DNA from: Palsa-506 sp963836355
Lineage (GTDB): Bacteria; Actinomycetota; Actinomycetes; Streptosporangiales; Streptosporangiaceae
Direction: 5' to 3'
Assembly: GCA_963836355.1 (NCBI GenBank)
Contig: CAWIJO010000029.1
Span: 372,001-436,000, forward strand
DNA: 64,000 nt
The position numbers were made by a program, and so were the translations under genes. Positions 16,445-24,680 of this stretch are shown in pieces. The notes below the pieces were generated by a model, which was not told the DNA's origin, made no database searches, and saw nothing but the letters and a program-made list of their open reading frames with translations. Every line of letters starts with the position of its first letter. The first letter of the stretch is position 1.

Positions 16445-18912
16445 GCCGCGCCTCCGGTCTGCTGTGCGTCGTCGCTGCCGGCCACCATGCCCTGCGGGCT
16501 GTTGCCCTGGGTCTGGTTGCTCTGCCGGGCCTCGTGCTGCTCGGCCGCGGTTGCCTGGCTGGCACCGCGGGCGGCCTGGATCGCCCGCCAGACTCGTTCC
16601 GGCGTGCAAGGCATCGTGATGTCCCTGATCCCCAGCGGGCGCACGGCGTCCACGATCGCGTTCACCACCGCGGGCGTGGACGCGATCGTCCCGGCCTCGC
16701 CGACGCCCTTGACACCGAGCCTGTTGTCGGCCGGGCTCGTCGTGCGGCTGGTCGTGAACGATGGCAGGTCGGCTGACGATGGCACCAGGTAGTCGGCCAG
16801 CGTGGTGGTCAGCAGGTTGCCGTCGTCGTCGTAGACGGCCTCCTCGTACAACGCCTGCGCGATGCCCTGGGCGATGCCGCCGTGCACCTGGCCGTCCACG
16901 ATCATCGGGTTGACTACCTTGCCGATGTCGTCCACCGCCACGTAGGAGCGGATCTTCACGAAACCGGTCTCGGTGTCGACCTCGGTCGCGCACAGATGCG
17001 TGCCGTGCGGGAAGGAGAAATTGTCCGGGTCGTAGGTGGCGTCGGCATCGATGGTCGGCTCGACGCCGTCCGGCAGGTCGTGTGCGGCGAAGGCAGCCAG
17101 GGCGATCTCCTGAATGGTCTTCGTCGCGCCCGCGCCGCTGCGGGAGCTGAACACGCCGTGCGCGAACTCCACGTCGTCGGGTGGCGCCTCCAGCATCTTG
17201 GACGCGATGACCCTGGCCTTCTCGATGACCTTGTCACAGGCCGAGACCAGGGCCATGCCGCCGACGGCCAGCGACCTTGACCCGTAGGTGTCCATCCCCT
17301 TGGGCGAGATCTGGGTATCACCGTGCAGCACCCGGATGTCCTCGAACGGCACGCCGAGCTGGTCAGCGACAATCTGGCTCCACGCGGTCTCGTGACCCTG
17401 GCCGTGCGCGCTCGATCCGGTCACGACCTCGACCTTGCCGGTGGGCAGCATCCTGATCGATGCCTGCTCCCAGCCGCCGGCGCCGTACGCGAGCGAGCCG
17501 AGGACCCGGGACGGGGCAAGCCCGCACATCTCGGTGAAGGTGGAGACTCCGATGCCCAGCTGGACCGGGTCGCCGCTGGCCCGTCGCTGCTGCTGCTCCT
17601 GGCGGAGCGCGTCGTAGTCAAACAGCTCGCGGGCCTTGGCCGTGGCGGCCTCGTAGTTGCCGGAGTCGTAAGTCAGACCGCAGATGGTCGTGTACGGGAA
17701 TTCCTCGTGCTTGATCCAGTTCCGCTCCCGCACCGCCAGCGGATCCTGGCCCAGCTCGGTAGCCAGCTCGTCCATGATCCGCTCGATCGCGAAGGTGGCC
17801 TCCGGCAGGCCCGCGCCGCGGTAGGCGTCCGTTGGCATCTTGGTGGTGAAGATGCCGGTGCAGCGGAACGAGTAGGCATCCATCTTGTAGATGGCGGGGA
17901 ACATGAAGGCGCCGAGCAACGGAACACCGGGCGTGACCAGCATCAGGTAGGCACCCATGTCGGCCAGCAGATCCACCGACAGGCCGCGGATCTTGCCGTC
18001 GCTTTCCGCGGCGATCTTGATCCGCTGCCACTGGTCCCGGCCGTGGTGCACGGTCATGTTGCCCTCGCTGCGCGACTCGGTCCACTTGACCGGGCGGTGC
18101 AGCCTGCGCGCGATCAGCACCGCAAGCACTTCCTCGGCGGTGACCTGCAGCTTCGAGCCGAAACCACCGCCCACGTCCGGCGCGATCACCCGCAGGTTCT
18201 GTTCTGGTATGCCGGTCACCAGGGCGAGCATGACCCGCAGCACGTGCGGGATCTGGGTCGCCGACCAGAGCGTGAACTCGTCGCCGACGCAGGAGCAGAC
18301 CACGGCGCGTGGCTCCATCGCGCTCGGGATCAGCCGCTGCTGGCGGTAATTGCGCTCTAGCACGACTGGCGCGTCCCGGAATGCCGCGTCGAGGTCGCCG
18401 TTGGCGAATACCCACTCGAAGCTCTTGTTCCCGGCCTCGTGCACCTTCGGCGAGCCATCATCGAGCGCCGTGCGGATGTCGAGCACCGGCGGCAGCGGCT
18501 CGTAGTCGATCTCGATGGCTGCCAGGGCGTCAGCGGCCGCGTACTGGTCGCGGGCGATGACACACGCCACCGCCTCGCCGACGTAGCGGACCTCGTCGGT
18601 TGCCATCGGCGGGTGCGCCGGGATCACGATGTCGGGCGTGACCGGCCAGGCGCAGGGCAGGCTGCCCTGCTCAGCGGCGAAGTCGGCTCCGGCGAAAGCC
18701 GCGATGACACCGGGCTCGCGGCGGGCGGCGCTAACATCCACCGAGGTGATCCGCGCATGCGCGTACGGGCTGCGCAGGAACGCGATGTGCAGCATGCCCG
18801 GCAGCGTGATGTTGTCGGTCCAGTTGGTCTGGCCGGTGATCAGCCGGGCGTCTTCCTTGCGCAGGCGGGCCTGGCCGAGTTCCGCGGCCGGCGCCTCGGT
18901 TTGGGTGCTCAT
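16441..18912 (-). CDS. coxL: Molybdenum hydroxylase large subunit (CoxL-like, form II type)
   Basis: 823 residues, the molybdopterin-cytosine-dinucleotide subunit. Starts MSTQTEAPAAELGQARLRKED with the typical ITGQTNWTDNI-LPGMLHIAFLRSPYAHARI opening. Cofactor-binding motifs VGGGFGSKL, GSSAHGQGHETAWSQIVAD and GVKGVGEAGTIASTPAVVNAI (split: GVKGVGEAGTI) are present, including the catalytic Glu in GVGEAG. The active-site loop reads PTDAYRGAGLPEA. Genuine form I CO dehydrogenases have a Cys loop (AYXCSFR); the AYRGAG type marks form II / other aldehyde or hydroxylase enzymes, so CO as substrate is doubtful. The start overlaps the coxS stop (ATGA). The C-terminal ~45 residues are a Gln/Asn/Ala-rich tail. 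Confidence 0.92.
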   Translation of the reverse strand: MSTQTEAPAAELGQARLRKEDARLITGQTNWTDNITLPGMLHIAFLRSPYAHARITSVDVSAARREPGVIAAFAGADFAAEQGSLPCAWPVTPDIVIPAHPPMATDEVRYVGEAVACVIARDQYAAADALAAIEIDYEPLPPVLDIRTALDDGSPKVHEAGNKSFEWVFANGDLDAAFRDAPVVLERNYRQQRLIPSAMEPRAVVCSCVGDEFTLWSATQIPHVLRVMLALVTGIPEQNLRVIAPDVGGGFGSKLQVTAEEVLAVLIARRLHRPVKWTESRSEGNMTVHHGRDQWQRIKIAAESDGKIRGLSVDLLADMGAYLMLVTPGVPLLGAFMFPAIYKMDAYSFRCTGIFTTKMPTDAYRGAGLPEATFAIERIMDELATELGQDPLAVRERNWIKHEEFPYTTICGLTYDSGNYEAATAKARELFDYDALRQEQQQRRASGDPVQLGIGVSTFTEMCGLAPSRVLGSLAYGAGGWEQASIRMLPTGKVEVVTGSSAHGQGHETAWSQIVADQLGVPFEDIRVLHGDTQISPKGMDTYGSRSLAVGGMALVSACDKVIEKARVIASKMLEAPPDDVEFAHGVFSSRSGAGATKTIQEIALAAFAAHDLPDGVEPTIDADATYDPDNFSFPHGTHLCATEVDTETGFVKIRSYVAVDDIGKVVNPMIVDGQVHGGIAQGIAQALYEEAVYDDDGNLLTTTLADYLVPSSADLPSFTTSRTTSPADNRLGVKGVGEAGTIASTPAVVNAIVDAVRPLGIRDITMPCTPERVWRAIQAARGASQATAAEQHEARQSNQTQGNSPQGMVAGSDDAQQTGGAA

Positions 18913-19376
18913 TCGCTGACTCCCGCCTCGGCAGCGCGCCGCACAGCGCGGACGATGTTCTGATAGCCGGTGCAGCGGCAGAGGTTGCCTTCCAGCCCGT
19001 CCCGGATCTCCTGGTCGCTCGGGTGCGGGTTCTCCTTGAGCAGGTCGGCCGCCGCCATGATCATGCCCGGCGTGCAGAAACCGCACTGCAGCGCATGCTC
19101 TTCGTGGAAAGAACGCTGCAGCGGGTGCAGCTCGCCGTTCGCCATCCCCTCGATGGTCGTGATCTGCGCGCCGTCCGCCTGCACGGCGAGCACCGCGCAG
19201 CTCTTGACCGAGGCGCCGTCCATCAGCACGGTGCATACGCCGCAGTTGGACGTATCGCATCCGATGGGCGTGCCGGTCTTCCCTACGACTTCCCGCAGGT
19301 AGTGGACGAGCAGCATCCGGGGCTCGACGTGATCTACGTAGCTCACCCCGTCGACTGTGACGGTAATCTCTGCCAT
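18909..19376 (-). CDS. coxS: Molybdenum hydroxylase [2Fe-2S] subunit (CoxS-like)
   Basis: 155 residues with both [2Fe-2S] clusters of the family: the plant-ferredoxin-like CDTSNCGVCTVLMDG plus KSC, and the C-terminal CGFCTPGM with NLCRCTGYQNI. It carries electrons from the Mo site to FAD in the CoxLMS complex. The ATG lies 8 nt after GAGGAGGAGAA, a very strong ribosome site, as expected for the first gene of the operon. It is followed by coxL with a 4-bp overlap and is divergent from a histidine kinase gene. Confidence 0.95.
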   Translation of the reverse strand: MAEITVTVDGVSYVDHVEPRMLLVHYLREVVGKTGTPIGCDTSNCGVCTVLMDGASVKSCAVLAVQADGAQITTIEGMANGELHPLQRSFHEEHALQCGFCTPGMIMAAADLLKENPHPSDQEIRDGLEGNLCRCTGYQNIVRAVRRAAEAGVSE

Positions 19377-19425
19377 GCGTGGTTCTCCTCCTCGCGGGAC
19401 ACCAGGTGCGCCTGATGCAAACCTA

Positions 19426-19447
19426 GGTGCGGCGGGCGTGCCGCACC
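19426..19447. promoter_or_regulatory. Inverted repeat between divergent coxS and histidine kinase genes
   Basis: GGTGCGGC - GGGCGT - GCCGCACC, a perfect 8-bp stem in the ~190-bp divergent region. It lies 50 bp from the coxS start and 120 bp from the kinase start, so it could be an operator for the cox operon or a leader hairpin. No clear -10/-35 pair was recognised nearby. Confidence 0.35.
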
Positions 19448-19567
19448 AGTACCTCGCCTGGTCAGGATCGGCAACGGTGGTGTCCGTGGCGTCTCCGGGC
19501 TGGCTCGGTGTTTGTTCCGGGTTGTGCCCTGATGCGGGCGCCGGTCCGGGTGTGTGACGATCCTGGC

Positions 19568-20722
19568 ATGATGCTCAGGACCCGCAGGCGGCAGCGCGGC
19601 CCAGCGGCGCCGCCGGGCGCGGGCCAACGGAATCCCGGCGGCCCGCGCGATGCGCCAGCGCCTGGAGCACCCGTGCCCGGTCCGCGACCGCCCGTTGCTG
19701 GCCCGCCCGACGAGCCGTCGGCCGCCCCGGCGGGAGGTGGCCGGGACTGGGTTCAGGCCGCCGTTTACGGCGGGCTCGCGCTGGCGCTGTTCCTGCTGGC
19801 CTGGCTGGCAGGCCCGCTGCTCGGCTCGGTGCCATGGCCGGTAATCGCCGCCGGGGTCGGCGCGCTGATCCTGTGGGACCAGGCCGATCCCGGGCTGCGA
19901 AACCGCCTCGCCTCATCGCAGCTTGCGCGGAGTCGGCCGGCCATTTACTGGCTTGCCCCCGGACGGCGGGCCTGGGCGCGGGGGCTGCTTGGCGGGCTGC
20001 TGGTGGTCGGCGGGATCATCGGCTTCCTCGCCTCGCGCGGCCAGCTCAGCGCGGCCAGGCACGGCCTCGCCGCGATGGCGGCGATCATCATCGGGCTGAG
20101 CGTGATCGCGGCCCCGTGGCTGCTGAGCCTGCTGCGGGAACTCGATGCCGAGCGCCGCCAGCGGATCCGCTCCGACGAGCGGGCCGAGCTCGCGGCGCAT
20201 GTGCACGATTCGGTATTGCACACGCTGACCCTGATCCAGCACAGTGCCGATGATCCGCGCCAGGTCCGGCGGCTGGCCAGGTCGCAGGAGCGGCAGCTCC
20301 GCTCGTGGCTGCAATACGGCCACCACGGCGCCGTGGCGGTGACTCTGGCAACCGAGCTGGCCAGGGTGGCAGGCGAGGTTGAAGACGAGCATGGCACGGC
20401 GATCGAGGTCGTCTGCGTCGGCGACATGGAACTCGGCGAGCGCACCTCCGCCACGATCCTGGCCGCCCGCGAGGCCCTGGTGAATGCCGCCAGGCATTCA
20501 GGAGCGCCGCAGATCGCGGTTTACGCGGAGGCAGAGCCTGACCGCGTGACCATCTTCATCCGCGACCGGGGCCGGGGATTTGACGCGAACTCGGTCCCAG
20601 TCGGCCGGATGGGCATCAGGCAGAGCATCATCGGCCGGATGGAACGCTGCGGCGGGCACGCCACCGTGCGCGCGGCTCCCGGTGCCGGGACCGAGGTCGA
20701 GCTCCAGCTAGCGCGGAGATGA
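19568..20722 (+). CDS. Sensor histidine kinase (NarL/LuxR-type partner)
   Basis: 384 residues from the ATG chosen here; an open frame extends 47 codons further upstream but that stretch is Cys/Arg-rich and has no ribosome site. A Pro-rich N-terminus (~70 residues) is followed by four hydrophobic segments (GGLALALFLLAWLAGPLLG, PWPVIAAGVGALILW, ARGLLGGLLVVGGIIGFLAS, LAAMAAIIIGLSVIAAPWLL), a dimerisation/phosphoacceptor helix with HDSVLHTLTLIQ, and an HATPase domain with REALVNAARHSGAP (N box) and IRDRGRGFD (G box). It resembles the actinomycete PspC-type kinases often found downstream of guaA, though the PspC domain itself is not recognisable. The stop overlaps the response regulator start (ATGA), so the two form one unit. 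Confidence 0.88.
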   Translation: MMLRTRRRQRGPAAPPGAGQRNPGGPRDAPAPGAPVPGPRPPVAGPPDEPSAAPAGGGRDWVQAAVYGGLALALFLLAWLAGPLLGSVPWPVIAAGVGALILWDQADPGLRNRLASSQLARSRPAIYWLAPGRRAWARGLLGGLLVVGGIIGFLASRGQLSAARHGLAAMAAIIIGLSVIAAPWLLSLLRELDAERRQRIRSDERAELAAHVHDSVLHTLTLIQHSADDPRQVRRLARSQERQLRSWLQYGHHGAVAVTLATELARVAGEVEDEHGTAIEVVCVGDMELGERTSATILAAREALVNAARHSGAPQIAVYAEAEPDRVTIFIRDRGRGFDANSVPVGRMGIRQSIIGRMERCGGHATVRAAPGAGTEVELQLARR

Positions 20723-21459
20723 CCAGCATGACTGACCCGGTGCGGGTAGTCATCGTCGATGATCACCAGATGTTCCGCAGTGGGGTGCGCGCCGAGCTTG
20801 GACCGCAGATCGAGGTCGTGGGGGAGGCCGGTGACGCGGTCGCCGCGGTGGCCGTGATCAGGGCGACCAGGCCCGATGTCGTTCTCCTCGACGTGCATCT
20901 TCCGCTCGGCGGCGGGGTGGAGGTGCTGCGGCAGGCGGCCACCGCGGAGGTCAGGTACCTGGCCCTGTCCGTCTCGGACGCGGCCGAGGACGTGATCGCC
21001 GTGGTCCGCGGCGGGGCCCGTGGCTATGTCACGAAGGCAGTATCCGGATCGGAGCTGACTGGCGCGATTCTCAGGGTCGCCGCCGGGGACGCGGTCTTCT
21101 CGCCCAGGCTGGCCGGCTTCGTGCTCGACGCGTTCGCCGCCGGGGCCGGCCCCGGGGCGGGCACCGGGGCGGGCACCGGGGCGGGCACCGGGGCGGGCAC
21201 CGGGGCGGGCACCGGGCCGGGCACCGGGGCGGGCACCGGGACATGGCCGGCCCCGGATGCCGAGCTGGATTCCCTGACCGACCGGGAGCGCGAGGTACTG
21301 CGGCTGATCGCGCGCGGCTACGCCTACAAGGAAATCGCGAGCGAGCTTGTTATCTCGGTCCGGACGGTGGAGAGTCACGTGTCCTCGGTGCTGCGGAAGC
21401 TGCAGCTGTCGAACCGCCGCGAGCTGTCCCGCTGGGCGACCGCGCGGCGGCTGGTATGA
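20719..21459 (+). CDS. NarL/LuxR-family response regulator with expanded Gly-Thr linker
   Basis: 246 residues: receiver domain (about 5-125; acidic pocket VIVDDHQMF, phosphoacceptor Asp in PDVVLLDVHLP, conserved Lys in YVTKAVSG) and C-terminal GerE helix-turn-helix (LTDREREVLRLIARGYAYKEIASELVIS, split: REREVLRLIARGYAYKEIA; TVESHVSSVLRKLQ). Between them lies a ~30-residue (GTGA)n linker made by a 12-bp minisatellite, longer than the usual linker. Translation may begin at the overlapping ATG or at an in-frame ATG three codons later. It is the partner of the histidine kinase just upstream. Targets are unknown. Confidence 0.93.
   Translation: MTSMTDPVRVVIVDDHQMFRSGVRAELGPQIEVVGEAGDAVAAVAVIRATRPDVVLLDVHLPLGGGVEVLRQAATAEVRYLALSVSDAAEDVIAVVRGGARGYVTKAVSGSELTGAILRVAAGDAVFSPRLAGFVLDAFAAGAGPGAGTGAGTGAGTGAGTGAGTGPGTGAGTGTWPAPDAELDSLTDREREVLRLIARGYAYKEIASELVISVRTVESHVSSVLRKLQLSNRRELSRWATARRLV
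21154..21237 (+). repeat. 12-bp minisatellite in response regulator linker
   Basis: Seven consecutive copies of GGGGCGGGCACC (the sixth has GGGCC in place of GGGGC) encode a Gly-Ala-Gly-Thr tetrapeptide repeat between the receiver and DNA-binding domains. Copy number changes would alter linker length without changing frame. Confidence 0.9.
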
Positions 21460-21480
21460 CCGGCGGCCGGTACCATCCCG

Positions 21481-21544
21481 GCGGCCGGAATGGCCCGGCG
21501 GCCGGAATGGCCCGGCGGCCGGAATGGCCCGGCGGCCGGAATGA
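21481..21544. repeat. 17-bp tandem repeat between convergent genes
   Basis: Three perfect units of GCGGCCGGAATGGCCCG plus a partial fourth, preceded by a degenerate 18-bp unit at 21463. The tract lies in the gap between the response regulator stop and the PIG-L gene stop. The unit length is not a multiple of three, in contrast to the intragenic repeats. It may contribute to a terminator-like structure. Confidence 0.8.
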
Positions 21545-21582
21545 GCCTGCCGCCGGAACGGGCCTACGGTGCTGAGCAGCGC

Positions 21583-22308
21583 TCAGCCGGTGTCGATTAC
21601 CTGGAAGACCTCCGCGAGCCGGCCCTCCGGCAGGCCGCCCCGCTCAGCCGCCCGGCTCAACCAGCCGCGCAGGAACTCTTCCAGATTGTCCATGTGGCCG
21701 GTCTGGCTCACGTGCGCCCGGAGCGCGGCGACCTTGCGCAGGAAGGTCTCCGTTACATCCACGTACTGATTGGGCGCCGGGCCGCCGCCGATCCACACCT
21801 CACGCACCGTCCACGGCTGGAGTTCTTCCTCGGTAAGCAGATCGGGAAAGGCGAACTGATTGCGCGCGTCCGGGTACACGGCATCGAGCGCAGCGGATCC
21901 GACCGCACGATGATCGGGATGGCTGGCGCCGGTACGCGCGTAGTTGCGCTCCGGCGACGGGCAGGCCACCCGGTCGGGCCGGACCTGCCTGATTACCCGC
22001 GCCAGGTCCTTGCGTAGCTCAAGTGAGGCTTCCACCCGGCCGTCCGGGTAGCCGAGGAACCGCAGGTCAAAAACGCCGACTTGCTTGGCGGCGGCGGTCT
22101 GCTCGGCGCGCCGCAAGATGGCCATCTCGGGGCGGGAGATGCTCGGGTCGCTGCCGCCTGCGTCCCCGTCGGTGACTATGCAGTAAACGACGTCAATTCC
22201 GGCGTCGGTCCAGCGCGCGACCGTGCCGGCCGAGCCGAAGTCCACGTCGTCGGGATGGGCAGCGATGACCAGGATGCGGGTTACCTCGGAGTCGTCCAGC
22301 ACGCTCAT
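21583..22308 (-). CDS. PIG-L family deacetylase (LmbE-like)
   Basis: 241 residues of the zinc-dependent GlcNAc-PI / MshB / LmbE deacetylase family. The zinc and catalytic motifs AHPDDVDFGSAGTVA and GASHPDHRAVG are intact, with the typical CIVTDGDAGGSD and FLGYPDGRV segments. Substrates in the family are N-acetylglucosaminyl lipids, mycothiol precursors or antibiotic intermediates; this one cannot be assigned. The ATG used places the Rossmann-like strand ILVIAAHPDD at residue ~11; an upstream start 14 codons earlier adds an unlikely peptide. It follows the membrane-protein gene by 77 bp on the same strand, so a shared role in envelope glycolipid chemistry is possible. Confidence 0.88.
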   Translation of the reverse strand: MSVLDDSEVTRILVIAAHPDDVDFGSAGTVARWTDAGIDVVYCIVTDGDAGGSDPSISRPEMAILRRAEQTAAAKQVGVFDLRFLGYPDGRVEASLELRKDLARVIRQVRPDRVACPSPERNYARTGASHPDHRAVGSAALDAVYPDARNQFAFPDLLTEEELQPWTVREVWIGGGPAPNQYVDVTETFLRKVAALRAHVSQTGHMDNLEEFLRGWLSRAAERGGLPEGRLAEVFQVIDTG

Positions 22309-22385
22309 GATCCTAACGGGCCGCGGCGTATGCAGGCCGCCGAGGCGCACCCGGCGGGCCGAGTGCGGCCCGGCAGCCAGCAGCT

Positions 22386-24254
22386 TCAGCTGGCAGTCTC
22401 GGGCATCCAGTCCGCAACTGACGGCTCGGGCAGCTGCTCGCTAGCCGGTGCTAGCGCCGGCGCGTCCTTTTTCTTGTCCCGCAGGGCGAGCGCGGCCGCC
22501 AGGCAGGCCAGCGGAACGGCCGGGATGACATACCGGTAGGTGTACTCGTGTTCGGCCACCGGCAGGATCATGACGATCGCGGCGGCTGCCCAGACGAGGG
22601 CACCCGCGGCGGTGCGAGTGCGCCGGACGACGATGCCGGCCAGTCCGACCAGCAAAATCAGCCCGAACAACGGACCAGGCAGGTGAATATGGTCCTGGTA
22701 CCGCGAGACCAGGCCCGCCCACGGTTCCTGCAGCCGGGTCCCGGTGTGCACGCCCAGGTACGGCCCGATCCCCGCGGTGGTGCCGGCATATCCCCGCACA
22801 GCGGCCAGCATGTACCGGCGGTCGGCCGTCGTGAGGTAGACCGCGTCGGGCTGCGTGCCCGGGAAATGCAGCTGGTCCGACCTGATGAACGCCCTGATTA
22901 CGCCGCTCCCCACGACCTTGGCGTAGGCCAACGGCTGGGCTTCGATCGCGCGGATCGCGAAGTCCCTCGCGCGGGCGTTGTTCGCCGGTGTGAATCCAGC
23001 CGTGTCCGGGACCAGCCCGGTCGAGCGCGGCTGCCACAGCCAGGCATGATGATCCCAGAGGTACTGCCTTGGCAGCAGCCGGTAAGTGGCCGTCGGATGT
23101 AGCCGCGACCGCGGCTGCCTGCCCGGACACAGGCTCAGCAGGTCGGCAGGCGGCTTGATCGTTGCGCAGTTCGCGAAGCTCATGGTCCGCGACCACAGGA
23201 ACAGCCCGTCGCTGTTGGTCAGCCCGACGTTGCCGGATACCGAGGCGAACCACGCGACGTACGCTGCTACCGGCAGCAGCCCGGCACCGAGCGCCGCCAC
23301 GGCGGCGCGCCAGCCGGACCGCCTGATCAGCAGGTAGCCGGCCATCAGGATGATGAGCGGCAGCGTGGTAGGCCGGACAATCGCCGATGCGCCCATTAGC
23401 AGCGCCGCGGTGGCCGACCGCGTCACCGACGGCGACTTGCGGAGCAGCAGCACGGTGAAGGCCGCAATCATCAGGGACATTGCCAGGATGTCCGCCATCA
23501 CCAGTTGCTCGATCAGCAACTGCGCCGGGTCGAACAGCACCGGCGCCGTCGCCAGCACCGCTATCCAGCCCGGCACGCTCCGGCGCCGCAGCACCACGTA
23601 GATCATCACCGCGATGCTCAGGCCGAGCAGGTGCTGCAAGCCGGCGATCAGCAGCAGTGAATGAAACGGCCGCAGCAGCCACAAGTACACCGCATACCCA
23701 CTCGGGTTCACCGGGTTGGGCTGCAGATGCGTCGCGTCCCACAAGTAGTCATAGGTATCCAGCTTGAACAAGGCCGCAGGCGCGAATCCGGCCATGACCA
23801 CGGCCCGCAGGACGACGCTGAGACCGAGCGCCGTCGCGAAAAGCCAGTGCCGGCGGGCCAGGGCGAAGAGCCGGGCCAGGCCAGCACGCGACCGCTGGGC
23901 CGCGCGCTTTCCCGCGCCCAGGCTGGCCTGACGCCGGCTGGGCTGCCGCCGGTCGGCGCCAGTCGCCGGGCCGGCGACGGGCCTGCCTGGCCCGGGCACG
24001 GCAGCCCCGGGCACGGCAGCACCGGGCACGGCAGCACCGGGCACGGCAGCACCGGGCACGGCAGCCCCGGGCACGGCAGCCCCGGGCACGGCAGCCCCGG
24101 GCACGGCAGCCCCGGGCACGGCAGCACCGGGCACGGCAGCACCGGGCACGGCAGCCCCGGGCACGGCAGCCCCGGGCACGGCAGCACCGGGCACGGCAGC
24201 CCCGGCGTTCCTGTCCTCCTCGACCGTCGACAATGCCAGTCCCCTCGTCCGCAT
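22386..24254 (-). CDS. Polytopic membrane protein, glycosyltransferase-like, with AAVPG repeat N-terminus
   Basis: 622 residues with ten or more hydrophobic segments. The arrangement - first helix, then FKLDTYDYLWDATHLQPNP with a D-x-Y motif in the first loop, many helices, and a large soluble loop holding conserved Trp/His - resembles GT-C fold lipid-linked glycosyl/mannosyltransferases, but no diagnostic motif settles the substrate. Residues ~18-90 are an (AAVPG)n repeat from a 15-bp minisatellite, followed by a basic stretch before the first membrane helix, so ~110 residues probably sit in the cytoplasm. The real start could be downstream of the repeat. The gene may be co-transcribed with the PIG-L deacetylase gene. 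Confidence 0.65.
   Translation of the reverse strand: MRTRGLALSTVEEDRNAGAAVPGAAVPGAAVPGAAVPGAAVPGAAVPGAAVPGAAVPGAAVPGAAVPGAAVPGAAVPGAAVPGAAVPGPGRPVAGPATGADRRQPSRRQASLGAGKRAAQRSRAGLARLFALARRHWLFATALGLSVVLRAVVMAGFAPAALFKLDTYDYLWDATHLQPNPVNPSGYAVYLWLLRPFHSLLLIAGLQHLLGLSIAVMIYVVLRRRSVPGWIAVLATAPVLFDPAQLLIEQLVMADILAMSLMIAAFTVLLLRKSPSVTRSATAALLMGASAIVRPTTLPLIILMAGYLLIRRSGWRAAVAALGAGLLPVAAYVAWFASVSGNVGLTNSDGLFLWSRTMSFANCATIKPPADLLSLCPGRQPRSRLHPTATYRLLPRQYLWDHHAWLWQPRSTGLVPDTAGFTPANNARARDFAIRAIEAQPLAYAKVVGSGVIRAFIRSDQLHFPGTQPDAVYLTTADRRYMLAAVRGYAGTTAGIGPYLGVHTGTRLQEPWAGLVSRYQDHIHLPGPLFGLILLVGLAGIVVRRTRTAAGALVWAAAAIVMILPVAEHEYTYRYVIPAVPLACLAAALALRDKKKDAPALAPASEQLPEPSVADWMPETAS
24001..24205 (-). repeat. 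15-bp minisatellite (AAVPG coding)
   Basis: Thirteen full 15-bp units and a partial one, each GCAGC(C/A)CCGGGCACG on the plus strand. The single variable base gives a C-A-A-A-C-C-C-C-A-A-C-C-A-C series along the array. Because 15 is a multiple of three, all six frames stay open and produce long repetitive shadow frames. Read on the minus strand it encodes Ala-Ala-Val-Pro-Gly repeats in the membrane protein N-terminus. Confidence 0.92.
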
Positions 24255-24680
24255 CCCGCCGCGGCGCCGACAGAGACATCAGGCGCCGACAGGGACATCA
24301 TGGGCGCGGCAGCCACCCGCACGAGGCGAAAGCGAAGTTTTCACCGCATCGATACCCGCTGTTCGGCTGAAGGGGTGGCGCGAGTGAGCGACGGCATACG
24401 CCGAGCATGGCCTGGCGGCGCTCGCTCGGGTCTGGTCATGCACTACTTCAGAACATGACCTCACACACATCTACGACACCACAGATACCTTGAACCACAA
24501 TTCATCAGCTGGGGAATTTTAGTGGTTAAGATGTGTCCGGCCAGAACCGGAAAAAAGTTAACCAATGTCGAATATGCCGCTCCTCGCGGGCCAGGCCGGG
24601 CCGGGCAGCGCAGCGCCGGGTAACGCAGCGCAGCGCCGGGCCGGGCCGGGCCGGGTCGGGCAGGGCAGCGCCGGCGCTGC
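24255..24680. promoter_or_regulatory. 425-bp intergenic region with an AT-rich island
   Basis: No gene is seen. The core (24455-24575) is strikingly AT-rich for this genome and holds an imperfect inverted repeat, CCACAATTC then GAATT-TTA-GTGG, at about 24496-24526. It lies upstream of the minus-strand membrane protein gene and so probably contains its promoter. The part next to the aldehyde dehydrogenase stop (24590-24672) is a GC-rich array of GCCGGG/GCAGCGC words without clear periodicity. Confidence 0.4.

Noticed and set aside
15587..16993. 468-codon extension of the coxM frame
   Set aside because: The upstream part is antisense/shadow sequence of coxL; the real start is the ATG overlapping the coxL stop.
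24001..24205. CRISPR-like regular repeats
   Set aside because: The 15-bp units are directly adjacent with no spacers and lie within a coding sequence; no cas genes.
23708..24322. Long repetitive reading frames in all six frames over the 15-bp array
   Set aside because: A tandem repeat with unit divisible by three and no stop codon is open in every frame; only the minus-strand frame continues into a real membrane protein.
24535..24560. CCGG-AGAA-CCGG followed by AAAAAA as a terminator
   Set aside because: For a plus-strand transcript the run is A rather than U and for a minus-strand transcript the T-run precedes the stem; neither orientation gives an intrinsic terminator.
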